A stretch of 47,676 bases of DNA. Origin: Robiginitomaculum sp036478975 (GTDB taxonomy: Bacteria; Pseudomonadota; Alphaproteobacteria; Caulobacterales; Maricaulaceae). The DNA is taken from contig JAZGFA010000013.1 in the NCBI GenBank assembly GCA_036478975.1, positions 1 through 47,676 of the forward strand, read 5' to 3'. The position numbers were made by a program, and so were the translations under genes. How positions within the stretch are numbered: the first letter of the stretch is position 1; each line of letters starts with the position of its first letter. The notes beneath the pieces are model-generated. The model saw only the letters and a list, made by a program, of their open reading frames with translations. It was not told the origin of the DNA and did not search any database. Of this stretch, positions 1 to 8,188 are shown in pieces.

Positions 1-10
1 CAGTAAAAGC

Positions 11-511
11 CTAGCGTTTTGAGAACTGGAAGCTCTTACGGGCTTTCGCCTTACCGTATTTCTTCCGCTCAACGACGCGGCTATCGCGTGTTAGCATGCC
101 AGCGGCCTTTAGAGGCGGACGCAAGGCAGGCTCATACAAAGTCAAAGCTTTGGAAATGCCGTGACGCACTGCGCCGGCCTGACCAGAGAGGCCTCCGCCT
201 TTAACAGTCGCCATAACGTCATAGCCATCTACGCGGCCAGCGGCCTCAAAAGCTTGACGGATGATTAGGCGTAGAACCGGACGCGCAAAATACACTTCCT
301 GGTCACGGCCATTGATAACAATTTTGCCGGAGCCGGGTTTAATCCAAACGCGGGCAATAGAGTTTTTCCGTTTACCGGTAGCATATGAGCGGCCAAGATC
401 ATCGATCTTAGGCTCTGGCAATTCAGCAATTGGAGCGACGACAGCAGGGGCGCCATCAGCGGCAGGCACTTCGCCCGCCATAACTTGTTTTAAATCTTCA
501 AGACCAGCCAT
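11..511 (-). CDS. rpsI: 30S ribosomal protein S9
   Basis: Small-subunit ribosomal protein S9, whose basic C-terminal tail reaches toward the P-site tRNA. The core begins near residue 42 with the family signature RSYATGKRKNSIARVW. The protein ends in the universal S9 tail KSFQFSKR. At 166 residues it is longer than the roughly 130-residue E. coli protein; the extra Ala/Pro-rich N-terminal segment of about 40 residues is usual in alphaproteobacteria. It starts 2 bases downstream of the rplM stop, so the two are one translational unit, the standard rplM-rpsI operon. The ATG lies at 509-511 on the minus strand. Identification is secure. Confidence 0.97.
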   Translation of the reverse strand: MAGLEDLKQVMAGEVPAADGAPAVVAPIAELPEPKIDDLGRSYATGKRKNSIARVWIKPGSGKIVINGRDQEVYFARPVLRLIIRQAFEAAGRVDGYDVMATVKGGGLSGQAGAVRHGISKALTLYEPALRPPLKAAGMLTRDSRVVERKKYGKAKARKSFQFSKR

Positions 512-513
512 GA

Positions 514-981
514 CTATGCCCCTTTACTATTTTTTGTGCTCATTGATTTGAAATCAATGATCGTAGGCTGCTGGGCAGCATGTGGATGATCAGGACCAGC
601 ATAAACCTTAAGGTTAGACAGCTGCTTGCGCGCAAGCGGGCTTTCTTTAGGAAGCATGCGCTGAACCGCTTTTTTCATAACGCGCTCAGGGAAACGGCCA
701 TCAAGGATTTTACCCGCAGTGCGCTCTTTAAGACCGCCCGGGTGACCCGTATGCCAGTAATAGGTTTTGTCATTACGTTTATTGCCCGTAAAGACGATTT
801 TATCCGCATTGATAACGATGACAAAGTCACCACAATCATTGTGAGGCGTGTAGGTTGGCAAATGCTTGCCGCGAAGACGCATGGCGATGAAAGATGCCAA
901 ACGGCCTGGAATAACGCCTTCAGCGTCAACTAGGATCCATTTTTTATCAATATCAGCGACTTTTAGAAACTCAGTTTTCAT
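514..981 (-). CDS. rplM: 50S ribosomal protein L13
   Basis: Large-subunit assembly protein L13, 155 residues, slightly longer than E. coli L13 (142). Family signatures visible are WILVDAEGVIPGRLAS near residue 15, the central HNDCGDFVIVINADKI segment, and the YYWHTGHPGGLKERT motif near residue 80. First gene of the rplM-rpsI operon; the region upstream (982-1152) must hold its promoter, but I could not pick a convincing -35/-10 pair. Confidence 0.97.
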   Translation of the reverse strand: MKTEFLKVADIDKKWILVDAEGVIPGRLASFIAMRLRGKHLPTYTPHNDCGDFVIVINADKIVFTGNKRNDKTYYWHTGHPGGLKERTAGKILDGRFPERVMKKAVQRMLPKESPLARKQLSNLKVYAGPDHPHAAQQPTIIDFKSMSTKNSKGA

Positions 982-1152
982 GATAGTGCCTATAAAATTA
1001 AGACGCCGGATATGACGCCTTTTTCATTCGATGCGCGCCTATAACACGCCCCTAAGCCACGTCAAGTCGCTGGCCCGCTAAAAACGGACCTTTATGCATT
1101 TATGTTTTAAATTCAAGGGGTTAGAAATGCGGTATAATAATACCTCATTTAT

Positions 1153-1527
1153 TTACGACCGCAAGCCCGCGAGTGTCTGGCGGTACTCCCAACGCGCAAT
1201 GCGGTGCAATACGGCGTCAATCCAGCCTTCGATATCTTGCACGGCAACCACGCGGGCCGTATGGCTAGCGCCCTCCCCGATAAGCGCTTCGGCTTGCTCG
1301 CAAACGTCGCCGAGCCCGCAGGCCCCGACCGCGCGGGCGCTGCCCTTAAGCGTATGGGTGACAGAGGTCCACGTTTCATCATCGGCTTTTGCAGTGAGCA
1401 GTTTTGACCACATTTCAGTTTGATGGCGAAACATGCCGAACACTTCCGCTGTCAAAGCCAAGTCGTCACCGACATATTGCTTGAGGTGGGAAAAGTCTAT
1501 CGCGGTATCTGCCGTTATCTGTGTCAT
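1153..1527 (-). CDS. Hpt-domain phosphotransfer protein
   Basis: Single-domain histidine phosphotransfer protein of 124 residues, which passes a phosphoryl group between a hybrid histidine kinase and a response regulator. The phospho-accepting histidine is His58 in the motif HTLKGSARAVG, the classical Hpt signature. The rest is helical and there is no kinase or receiver domain. I chose the ATG at 1525-1527 (MTQITAD) because the ten residues added by the upstream in-frame start (to 1557) are hydrophobic and fall outside the domain. No cognate kinase or regulator lies nearby. This could be ChpT-like only in function; ChpT is a different, larger dimeric fold. Confidence 0.85.
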   Translation of the reverse strand: MTQITADTAIDFSHLKQYVGDDLALTAEVFGMFRHQTEMWSKLLTAKADDETWTSVTHTLKGSARAVGACGLGDVCEQAEALIGEGASHTARVVAVQDIEGWIDAVLHRIARWEYRQTLAGLRS

Positions 1528-1645
1528 AATTAACCATAAGGCAACAAACCCCAACAAAAGATGAACAAGGCGCTCAGCTTCGCTTCAGGCCCGCTATTAT
1601 AAACCCAAAGCTCTAGTCCATAGGACGTTACCAAAGGAGCCTCAC

Positions 1646-2377
1646 ATGCACCCCGCCCATCATATATCACCCCTTCGCCTAATCGGCGTCAGCTTGCTGG
1701 CCCTTGGCGGCCTCGCCTTCACGAGCGTCAACGCTTCCGCTAGCCCGCTAAAGGATGTGGCCATCGAAGCCGAATATCAAGCCCAACGCCCGGAACACGG
1801 CCATGGCACAACCGATCGCCGCCGCCGTGATCGTGACACAACCCATCGCCGTGACCGCGACCATGACACTACCCATAGGCGTCGCCGCGACCGTGACCAT
1901 GACAGCCGCCGTCGTCGCCGTAGCGATAGCCATGACCATGACCGCAGTCATCGCCGCGACCGTAGTCATCGCCGCGACCGAAATTGGCGCCGGGACCGCA
2001 ATTGGCGCCGTGAGCGCAGCCGCTCTCGCCGCCACGCCTATTACCCAAGCTGGGGTCACAATAATAGCTATGGCAATTCGCCCTATAGCCATCGCGGACA
2101 CCGCAATGATTACCGCAGCGCCCTAGGCATTAGCTTTAGCTTCGGCAATCCCGGCTATAGCCGCCATCGCTGGGCCCCGACCCGCACCCATTATTACAAT
2201 GCGGGTAATGGCTCCTATAATAGCTATAGTAATGGAACCCAGTGCCAACGGATTCTGGTTGAGGCCGACCATCACGGCCACAGGGAAACCATTAGCGTCA
2301 AGCAATGCTCTAACCCGTGGGATGGAAGCTATATCATCCAAGGCTCAGAGCGCGTCGTAAACTGCCTTTACAACTAG
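1646..2377 (+). CDS. Exported Arg/His/Asp-rich low-complexity protein
   Basis: Function unknown. The 243-residue product starts with a signal peptide (hydrophobic stretch LIGVSLLALGGLAFTSVNASA, cleavage near residue 32). A region of about 90 residues (roughly 50-135) follows that is almost only Arg, Asp, His and Ser, in repeats such as HRRDRD and SHRRDR. A Tyr/Ser/Asn/Gly-rich linker then leads to a compact C-terminal domain with three cysteines (CQRI, KQCSNPW, VNCLYN), which resembles short secreted domains of unknown function. A ribosome-binding site AAAGGAG lies 10 bases before the ATG. The charged repeat could bind metal, nucleic acid or cell-wall polymers; that is a guess. The alanine-rich ORFs in other frames are artefacts of the repeats. 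Confidence 0.75.
   Translation: MHPAHHISPLRLIGVSLLALGGLAFTSVNASASPLKDVAIEAEYQAQRPEHGHGTTDRRRRDRDTTHRRDRDHDTTHRRRRDRDHDSRRRRRSDSHDHDRSHRRDRSHRRDRNWRRDRNWRRERSRSRRHAYYPSWGHNNSYGNSPYSHRGHRNDYRSALGISFSFGNPGYSRHRWAPTRTHYYNAGNGSYNSYSNGTQCQRILVEADHHGHRETISVKQCSNPWDGSYIIQGSERVVNCLYN
1946..2017 (+). repeat. 18-bp tandem repeats inside the Arg/Asp-rich gene
   Basis: Four consecutive 18-bp units in frame with the host gene. The first two share 17 of 18 bases (AGTCATCGCCGCGACCG), and the last two share a variant starting AATTGGCGCCG. They encode SHRRDR, SHRRDR, NWRRDR and NWRRER. This shows expansion of the disordered region by tandem duplication. Confidence 0.85.
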
Positions 2378-2397
2378 GCAGCGTAATAAATGCGAAA

Positions 2398-2421
2398 AGA
2401 GGGGCCGTAGCCCCTCTTTTT
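2398..2421 (+). terminator. Rho-independent terminator
   Basis: Perfect stem AGAGGGGC / GCCCCTCT with a CGTA loop, flanked by AAA upstream and a T run downstream, so the stem can extend to 11 pairs. It lies 20 bases after the stop of the exported Arg-rich protein and separates it from dnaB. Confidence 0.9.
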
Positions 2422-2430
2422 ATGACTAAA

Positions 2431-2439
2431 TTATCCACA
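2431..2439 (+). promoter_or_regulatory. Consensus DnaA box upstream of dnaB
   Basis: The 9-mer TTATCCACA is a perfect match to the strong bacterial DnaA box. It lies about 80 bases before the dnaB start, between the terminator and the gene, where DnaA could act as a transcription factor. I saw no cluster of further boxes or AT-rich unwinding element, so it is not an origin. Confidence 0.6.
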
Positions 2440-2519
2440 GGACACAATTTAGCTGTACACAAGCGCCAAAGTTTGCCCCTGCCCCCTAGCGGGCCGCGAT
2501 TGGCGCGCTATAAGAGAGC

Positions 2520-4019
2520 ATGGCAACAGAACTCGACATGGATTACGGCCTCGATATAGAGGAAGACGCCCCGGAGGTCGCCCCACATAATATTGATGCG
2601 GAGCAGGCGCTTTTAGGCTCCATTTTATTTGATAATGAAGTGTATAACCGTCTTGGCGACTATTTGCGCGCCGAGCATTTCTACGATCCGGTGCATGAGC
2701 GCATTTTTGACGTGATTTCCGGCCTTATCCAGCGCGGCTCCCTCGCCGACGCGGTTGTGCTTAAAAACCGGTTTGAGCAAGACGAAGGGCTCGCGGAAAT
2801 TGGCGGGGTGGAATATCTCTCCTTTCTTTTGCAAAACGCTCCGTCCGGCGCCGCCGCGCCCAGCTATGCCAAGCTGATATTTGACCTCGCCATTCGCCGT
2901 GAACTTATTCGGGTTGGCTCTGAAATTCGCATGTTTGCCGAAAGCGCCGAGACCGAAGCCAATGCCGAAGAGCAAATCGAGCTAGCCGAGCGCAAGCTGT
3001 TTGACCTTGCCGAGACCGGCGGAGCGCAAGGCGGCTTTGACAGTTTTGAAACCGCCGTTATCAACTCCATTAAAATGGCCAGCGCCGCCTATGAACGCGA
3101 TGGCGGCCTGTCGGGCATATCCACCGGGCTTATTGATCTGGATAGGAAACTTGGCGGCTTGCACGGATCTGACCTCATCATCCTCGCGGGACGCCCGTCC
3201 ATGGGCAAGACCGCCCTCGCCGCCAATATCGCTTTCCATGTGGCCCGCCACCATAAAATGGGCAAGGATAATGCGGGTAATGAGCGCCTGCTTGACGGCG
3301 GCGCGGTGGCATTTTTTAGCCTTGAAATGTCCTCGGAGCAGCTGGCCACACGGCTGATCGCCGAGCATAGCGGCGTGCCGTCCAATAAAATCCGGCGCGG
3401 GGATATCACCCCTGACCAATTCGAATCCATTCGCGATAGCGCCTCGGAACTGCAGCAAATCCCGCTATTTATTGACGATACGGGCGGCCTGTCCATTGGC
3501 GCGCTTGTTGCCCGTTCTCGCCGCCTAAAGCGCACGCACGGGCTTGACCTTATCGTGGTGGATTATTTGCAGCTTTTAACCGGCGGCAGTTTGATGAAAT
3601 CCTCCGATAACCGCGTGCAGGAAATCACCGCCATTACTATGGGCCTTAAATCGCTAGCCAAGGAACTTGACGTTCCCGTCCTCGCCCTCGCCCAGCTCTC
3701 ACGCCAAGTTGAGCAGCGCGACGATAAGCGGCCCCTGCTGTCTGATTTGCGCGAATCCGGCTCTATCGAGCAAGACGCCGACGTGGTGATGTTTGTTTAC
3801 CGCGAGGAATATTACAAAGAGCGCGAACAGCCTAGCGAAGGCACGGCCGAGCATGAAACTTGGCAAAACGATATGGCCGATTTGCACGGCAAGGCCGAAG
3901 TCATTATCGGCAAGCAGCGCCACGGGCCTATCGGCACGGTCAAGCTCTCCTTTACCGCCGAGCTGACCAAATTTGGTAATCTCGCCCAAGATGACCGCTA
4001 CGAATCAAACGGCTACTAA
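2520..4019 (+). CDS. dnaB: Replicative DNA helicase DnaB
   Basis: Hexameric 5'-3' helicase that unwinds DNA at the replication fork, 499 residues, normal length. The N-terminal primase-interaction domain starts around NIDAEQALLGSILFDNEVY. The RecA-like domain follows a linker, with Walker A GRPSMGKTALA near residue 223, the motif FFSLEMSSEQLATR near residue 265, and Walker B IVVDYLQLL near residue 346. The C-terminal LSDLRESGSIEQDADVVMF is also typical. A second in-frame ATG lies 18 bases downstream (2538) and cannot be excluded. There is no intein. The gene appears to be transcribed alone or with the following alr. Confidence 0.97.
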   Translation: MATELDMDYGLDIEEDAPEVAPHNIDAEQALLGSILFDNEVYNRLGDYLRAEHFYDPVHERIFDVISGLIQRGSLADAVVLKNRFEQDEGLAEIGGVEYLSFLLQNAPSGAAAPSYAKLIFDLAIRRELIRVGSEIRMFAESAETEANAEEQIELAERKLFDLAETGGAQGGFDSFETAVINSIKMASAAYERDGGLSGISTGLIDLDRKLGGLHGSDLIILAGRPSMGKTALAANIAFHVARHHKMGKDNAGNERLLDGGAVAFFSLEMSSEQLATRLIAEHSGVPSNKIRRGDITPDQFESIRDSASELQQIPLFIDDTGGLSIGALVARSRRLKRTHGLDLIVVDYLQLLTGGSLMKSSDNRVQEITAITMGLKSLAKELDVPVLALAQLSRQVEQRDDKRPLLSDLRESGSIEQDADVVMFVYREEYYKEREQPSEGTAEHETWQNDMADLHGKAEVIIGKQRHGPIGTVKLSFTAELTKFGNLAQDDRYESNGY

Positions 4020-4078
4020 CGCTTCCGCTTTCCACTAAAGCCCTAGGCGCGCGCCCCGCAATGGGTTAGAGCCTTGCT

Positions 4079-5419
4079 ATGAGCGATTTTAAGAAACCAT
4101 CCGGCGGCCGAAAAAGCCTATCCGGCAGAAAATTCACCGCAGGCAAGCCCCCGGGCTTTTCGCGCCACCAGAAAAAAACCGATGACGGCGGCAAAGACCG
4201 CCCGGAGCGCGTGCCCCACCTTGCCCCCAAGACCTATAGCTCGGCTCCGCGTGCCGGCGCGCAAATACTTGGGGCACATGTGGCCCGCAATCCCGTGCGC
4301 CTCGACGCCGACGGCAAGCCGATTCCCAAAACCTCTGGCCGCCCTGCCCTGCATATCGACATGAAGACGCTTAAGGATAATTACCGCGCCCTCACCGCCA
4401 AAATCGCCAAGCCGGGCAAGCCCGTCACCATTGCCGCCTGCGTTAAAGCCGACGCTTACGGCCTTGGCATGGGGCCTGTGGCCAAAGCGCTTTACGGCCT
4501 TGGATGCCGCGCATTTTTTGTCGCCCACCCGATGGAAGGGCGGCTTTTGCGCGAAATCATTGGCGGCGGCGCGACGATTTATGTGCTGAACGGGCCAAGC
4601 GAAGCGGAGATGCAAATCTTCTTTGGCAGTAAATTAAAACCCGTGCTCAATAGCTATAGCCAAGCGCGGCTCTGGGCGAGCGCCATTCGCAAGCATGAAT
4701 ATCAGCCGCGCTCGGTCATCCACATTGATACGGGTATGAACCGGCTTGGCTTTGAAGCGGCGGAGTTAACCCGCCTTGTCAATGACAAGCCCTTGCTCGC
4801 CTCGCTAGATATTGAACTCGTAATGAGCCATTTGGCCTGCGCGGGTGACCCAAAATCGCCGAGCAATGCCAAGCAATTATCGGCGTTCAAAGCCGCCGCG
4901 AGCCAGCTCCCGCCCGTCACGTTAAGCCTTGCCAATTCGGCGGGTATTTACCTCGGAAAAGCCTATCATTTCAACATGGTACGCCCCGGAGCGGCGCTTT
5001 ATGGCCTGTCCGTCACCAGCGCTAAAGAGGACCATAAACCGGTCGTGTCCATCAGCGCCCCAATCCTGCAAACCCGCATTCTTAAAAAGGGCGAGAGCGC
5101 CGGATATAATGCCAGCTTCACCGCCAAGAGCGACATGCGCGTCGCCACTATCGCCGCCGGTTATGCGGACGGCATTCCCGTAGCGGCGAGCAATATCGGG
5201 CACGGCACATTAGCGGGCAGAAAAATGCCGATTATTGGCCGCGTCTCCATGGACTTAACAATGCTCGATGCCAGCGGCTTTAGCGGCGAGATTAAGCCCG
5301 GCGACCGCGTGCATTTCTACGGCGACCAATTAGAGGCGCAGGCGGGGGCCATGGGCCTGCTCAATTACGAAATGCTAACCCGTCTCGGCTCGCGCTTTAG
5401 GCGTGAGTATAAGAAGTAA
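4079..5419 (+). CDS. alr: Alanine racemase with basic N-terminal extension
   Basis: PLP-dependent racemase that makes D-alanine for peptidoglycan. The catalytic core (about 360 residues) starts near residue 86 with GRPALHIDMKTLKDNYRAL. The PLP lysine is in CVKADAYGLG (about residue 123). The substrate-pocket segments MVRPGAALYGL and AAGYADGIP and the C-terminal NYEMLTRLGSRFRR are present. About 85 residues precede the core and are rich in Lys, Arg, Gly and Pro (SGGRKSLSGRKFTAGKPPGF), which ordinary Alr lacks. No better start codon exists close to the core, so the extension is probably translated; it is not a signal peptide. It sits 59 bases after dnaB, as dnaB-alr pairs often do in proteobacteria. 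Confidence 0.93.
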   Translation: MSDFKKPSGGRKSLSGRKFTAGKPPGFSRHQKKTDDGGKDRPERVPHLAPKTYSSAPRAGAQILGAHVARNPVRLDADGKPIPKTSGRPALHIDMKTLKDNYRALTAKIAKPGKPVTIAACVKADAYGLGMGPVAKALYGLGCRAFFVAHPMEGRLLREIIGGGATIYVLNGPSEAEMQIFFGSKLKPVLNSYSQARLWASAIRKHEYQPRSVIHIDTGMNRLGFEAAELTRLVNDKPLLASLDIELVMSHLACAGDPKSPSNAKQLSAFKAAASQLPPVTLSLANSAGIYLGKAYHFNMVRPGAALYGLSVTSAKEDHKPVVSISAPILQTRILKKGESAGYNASFTAKSDMRVATIAAGYADGIPVAASNIGHGTLAGRKMPIIGRVSMDLTMLDASGFSGEIKPGDRVHFYGDQLEAQAGAMGLLNYEMLTRLGSRFRREYKK

Positions 5420-5424
5420 GCCCC

Positions 5425-6933
5425 CTACTGACGGTCCATGCCCTGTATCATATGGGCATAGCCTTCCACCATGAGCGGGATATTGCTGACCGCGAGCCGT
5501 TCATTGGTTCCGTGAATACCTTTCGTGTCGGCCATGGTCATGCGGGCGGGAACGAAGCGGTAAATGTTTTTGGAAATTTTCACGGCGTAGCGCGAATCCG
5601 TGCCGCCAAGCACGAGGGCCGGCACGACGGGGGCGCGCTCTCCGCCCGTATTCGCGGCCACGGCCCGCATCACGCTAAAGGCTTTATTATCGGTCGGGGA
5701 CACCGGAGCGGGCTCCGAGCTAAAACCCGCTACGGCGTCACGGTCAATGCTGACGCCATCAATATTTGCGAGCACTTTTTCCACATGGGCTCTCACGCTT
5801 TCGCTACTATCTTCGGGATGGATACGGAAATTGACCAAAGCCGTGGCCTTTTGCGGCAGGACATTTTCCTTAACCGAGCCGGACAGCATGGTCGGCGCCA
5901 TGGTGGTGCGTATCATCGCGTTCATCACGCCGCTACTCGCCATTTGTTTTTCTACTAACGGGGCGGTTATCCACGTATTGGCGAGCATAAAGCGTTGCAT
6001 GAACGGCATTTCTGCGGCCATGGATTTAAAGAACTGGCTGACCGTGTCTGACTTTAAATGGGACGGAAGTTGATTTTCCTCAAGCGCCAAAAGCGCCTTA
6101 GCCAGTTGAATATTAGCCGAGTTTCGCGGCGGCATGGAGCTATGCCCGCCGGTCGCCTCAGAAACAATATGCAAAGTCATATATCCCTTTTCCGATACGC
6201 CGATATAGCTGAGCGGACTGGTAAAGCCGGGCGTGTCTTCAACCACCATAAAGCCTTCATCGACGACCAGTTCAGGGCGTACGCCGCGCGCGTGCAAGAC
6301 GTCAATCGCCGCGCTTGCGCCGGAGCCGCTAACTTCTTCGTCATGGCCAAATAGCAAAATAACCGTGCGTTTCGGCTTAAATCCAGAGGCAATCAGCCCC
6401 TCTGTCGCCTCTAATATGGTAATGACGCTGGCCTTGTCGTCTTGGGTTCCGCGCCCGTAAATATAGCCATCCGCGATCTCGCCAGAAAAGGCGGGGCGCT
6501 GCCATTCATCAAGCGTGCCCTCATTAACAGGAACCACATCTTGGTGAGCCATTAATAGGGTCGGCGCAAGGCTAGAATCGCTGCCCTGCCATGTGTAGAG
6601 CAGTGTATAATCGGCGACAATTTCGCGCTTCATCGCCGCGTGGGTCAGCGGATAGCTCTCTTCTAAAAACGCGCGTAAATCGAGCCAAGGCTGGGCCGCT
6701 TCCTCGCCTACCGGATCGCCGGATTTATAGGTGACGGTTTTAATCTTAATCGCCGCGCTAAGGCGCGATAAGCCCCCCGCCGCGTCAACCGCAATTGCGG
6801 CGGGCAATGGGGCGCTTGTCGTCTCCGCGCCCTGCGCCGCCTTGCCATAGGTCAAAACCCTGGCAAACATCACCACAATAATAGCCCCTAGTACAATTAG
6901 CCCGCTCACTAAAAATTTGCGCGTTCCACTCAT
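5425..6933 (-). CDS. M20-family zinc peptidase, membrane anchored (CPS1-like)
   Basis: Metallocarboxypeptidase or aminoacylase-type hydrolase of family M20, 502 residues, resembling yeast carboxypeptidase S. A single membrane segment (residues about 7-25, FLVSGLIVLGAIIVVMFA) anchors the N-terminus. Zinc ligands and catalytic residues fit the family: His in LLMAHQDVVPV, the bridging Asp in GRGTQDDKAS, catalytic Glu-Glu in LFGHDEEVSG, and the late His in KGIHGTNERLAV. An internal dimerisation domain lies in between. Substrate unknown; probably periplasmic peptides or N-acyl amino acids. It converges with alr with only 5 bases between the stops. Confidence 0.88.
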   Translation of the reverse strand: MSGTRKFLVSGLIVLGAIIVVMFARVLTYGKAAQGAETTSAPLPAAIAVDAAGGLSRLSAAIKIKTVTYKSGDPVGEEAAQPWLDLRAFLEESYPLTHAAMKREIVADYTLLYTWQGSDSSLAPTLLMAHQDVVPVNEGTLDEWQRPAFSGEIADGYIYGRGTQDDKASVITILEATEGLIASGFKPKRTVILLFGHDEEVSGSGASAAIDVLHARGVRPELVVDEGFMVVEDTPGFTSPLSYIGVSEKGYMTLHIVSEATGGHSSMPPRNSANIQLAKALLALEENQLPSHLKSDTVSQFFKSMAAEMPFMQRFMLANTWITAPLVEKQMASSGVMNAMIRTTMAPTMLSGSVKENVLPQKATALVNFRIHPEDSSESVRAHVEKVLANIDGVSIDRDAVAGFSSEPAPVSPTDNKAFSVMRAVAANTGGERAPVVPALVLGGTDSRYAVKISKNIYRFVPARMTMADTKGIHGTNERLAVSNIPLMVEGYAHMIQGMDRQ

Positions 6934-7064
6934 TTTCTCAATACCCCCTTATGGCCGTTATGCTCTCTGCGACACTAACCCCAAGCTCCGCGCGGCGCAA
7001 TAATTGGTTAGCCCGATTATCAAGGCTATGATAGGCTGGTTTTAAATCACATCAGGAGAAGTTT

Positions 7065-7811
7065 ATGCCCAGTGCCGATATGTCAAAATCCGTAATGGAC
7101 GCGCAAGCGTTTTTGGAACAAATCTTTGCCACGGGCAAAGAACTTGCCGCTAAGGGCAAAGCCAGCTCCGGCCCTGCCATTGCTAAGGCGACGAAAAAAT
7201 CAAAGGCGTTGGCCAAACAAGGCGAAGACATATTAGTGGAAAAACTTGGGGTTGAAGACAGCGCCCTCAGCCGCGAGACCTTACGCAAAGGCGTGGCCAC
7301 CGGCGCGGCGGCGGGCGCGCTTGCCCTGCTCCTTGCCTCACGCTCTGGCCGTAAATTGGCCGTGGTCGGCGGCCTCGCTGGCCTTGGAACAATCGCCTAT
7401 AAGGCCTACGAGAAAAACGGCGGCAAAATGCCCGGCAGCGTAAGCGAGGCCATTGGCATTTTAAAAGGCGAGAAATCCGTCTACCGCTCACAAGCGCTTA
7501 TCGCCGCCATGATTGCCGCCGCCAAAGCCGACGGCACAATTGATGACGCGGAGCTAGCCTTTATTCGGGCGCACGAATCCGTTGACGCGGACGCGCTCAA
7601 AATTGCAATCGAAGCCTCGCCGGACGCAAAGGCCATCGCCAAACTCTCCGATAGCCCGCAAGCCGCGCGCGAAATTTACGCCGTCTCCTGCCGCGTCGCC
7701 AATGGCCTAAACCCCAAAGAGCGCGACTATCTCGACGCCCTCGCCATGGCCCTAAAACTAGACCCAGAACTCGCCGCCCGCATCGAAACCGACATGCGGA
7801 CGGGAAGCTAA
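7065..7811 (+). CDS. DUF533 / TerB-like protein
   Basis: 248-residue protein similar to the YebE/DUF533 family. The N-terminal half is Ala/Lys rich with a hydrophobic glycine-rich segment (GVATGAAAGALALLLAS, about residues 79-95) that could insert in a membrane. The C-terminal half, from QALIAAMIAAAKADGTIDDAE, is the helical TerB-like domain with its DG.ID.E metal-binding-type motif. The role of this family is unknown. RBS AGGAG lies 7 bases upstream. The last base of its stop codon region overlaps the start of the next gene (7811), so the two are translationally coupled. Confidence 0.85.
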   Translation: MPSADMSKSVMDAQAFLEQIFATGKELAAKGKASSGPAIAKATKKSKALAKQGEDILVEKLGVEDSALSRETLRKGVATGAAAGALALLLASRSGRKLAVVGGLAGLGTIAYKAYEKNGGKMPGSVSEAIGILKGEKSVYRSQALIAAMIAAAKADGTIDDAELAFIRAHESVDADALKIAIEASPDAKAIAKLSDSPQAAREIYAVSCRVANGLNPKERDYLDALAMALKLDPELAARIETDMRTGS

Positions 7812-8170
7812 TGCGCGCCCTACTCCTCATATTAGCCTTTATCCTTAGCGCCTGCACGCCGCAGACGGGCGGGCCATATGGGCCGCCGCCGGGCTTTCCA
7901 ATTAGCAGTCCTATGGATCCTAGCGCGCGCTCTTGCGGCGGCATGGTTGCGGGCGGAGCGCAGAGCTGTAATGCCGGAGAGTATTGCCACCGCACCATCA
8001 AAGACATGTGCGGAGCGGCGGACGCGCCGGGCGTGTGCCAGATTAAGCCCGAAATGTGCACCCAGGAATACGGCCCGGTTTGCGGCTGTGACGGGAAAAC
8101 CTATTCCAATGAATGCACCGCCAATGGCAATGGGGTTAGCGCCGCTTACGCCGGGGAATGTCGCCCCTAG
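7811..8170 (+). CDS. Kazal-domain lipoprotein
   Basis: Small lipoprotein of 119 residues. The signal peptide ends in the lipobox LSAC, with lipidated Cys15. After a Pro/Gly-rich linker come cysteine-rich segments (SCGGMVAGGAQSCNAGEYC) and, at residues 82-117, a Kazal-type motif CTQEYGPVCGCDGKTYSNEC ending AYAGEC. Kazal domains classically inhibit serine proteases; in bacteria the role is mostly untested. The final Asp/Gly/Lys/Thr/Tyr pattern is intact. It is coupled to the DUF533 gene upstream, and the CoxE-like gene starts 18 bases downstream. Confidence 0.85.
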   Translation: MRALLLILAFILSACTPQTGGPYGPPPGFPISSPMDPSARSCGGMVAGGAQSCNAGEYCHRTIKDMCGAADAPGVCQIKPEMCTQEYGPVCGCDGKTYSNECTANGNGVSAAYAGECRP

Positions 8171-8188
8171 CGGTGAGCGGCTTTCGGT

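Noticed and set aside
1946..2017. Tandem repeat as a CRISPR array
   Set aside because: Units are contiguous, without spacers, and in frame within a gene.
1748..2126. Ala/Ile/Val-rich ORFs on both strands over the Arg/Asp repeat
   Set aside because: They arise from the repeat read in other frames; they lack a signal peptide or RBS and have biased composition.
2431..2519. Replication origin near dnaB
   Set aside because: Only one DnaA box, no cluster, no AT-rich unwinding element and no origin-type neighbour genes.
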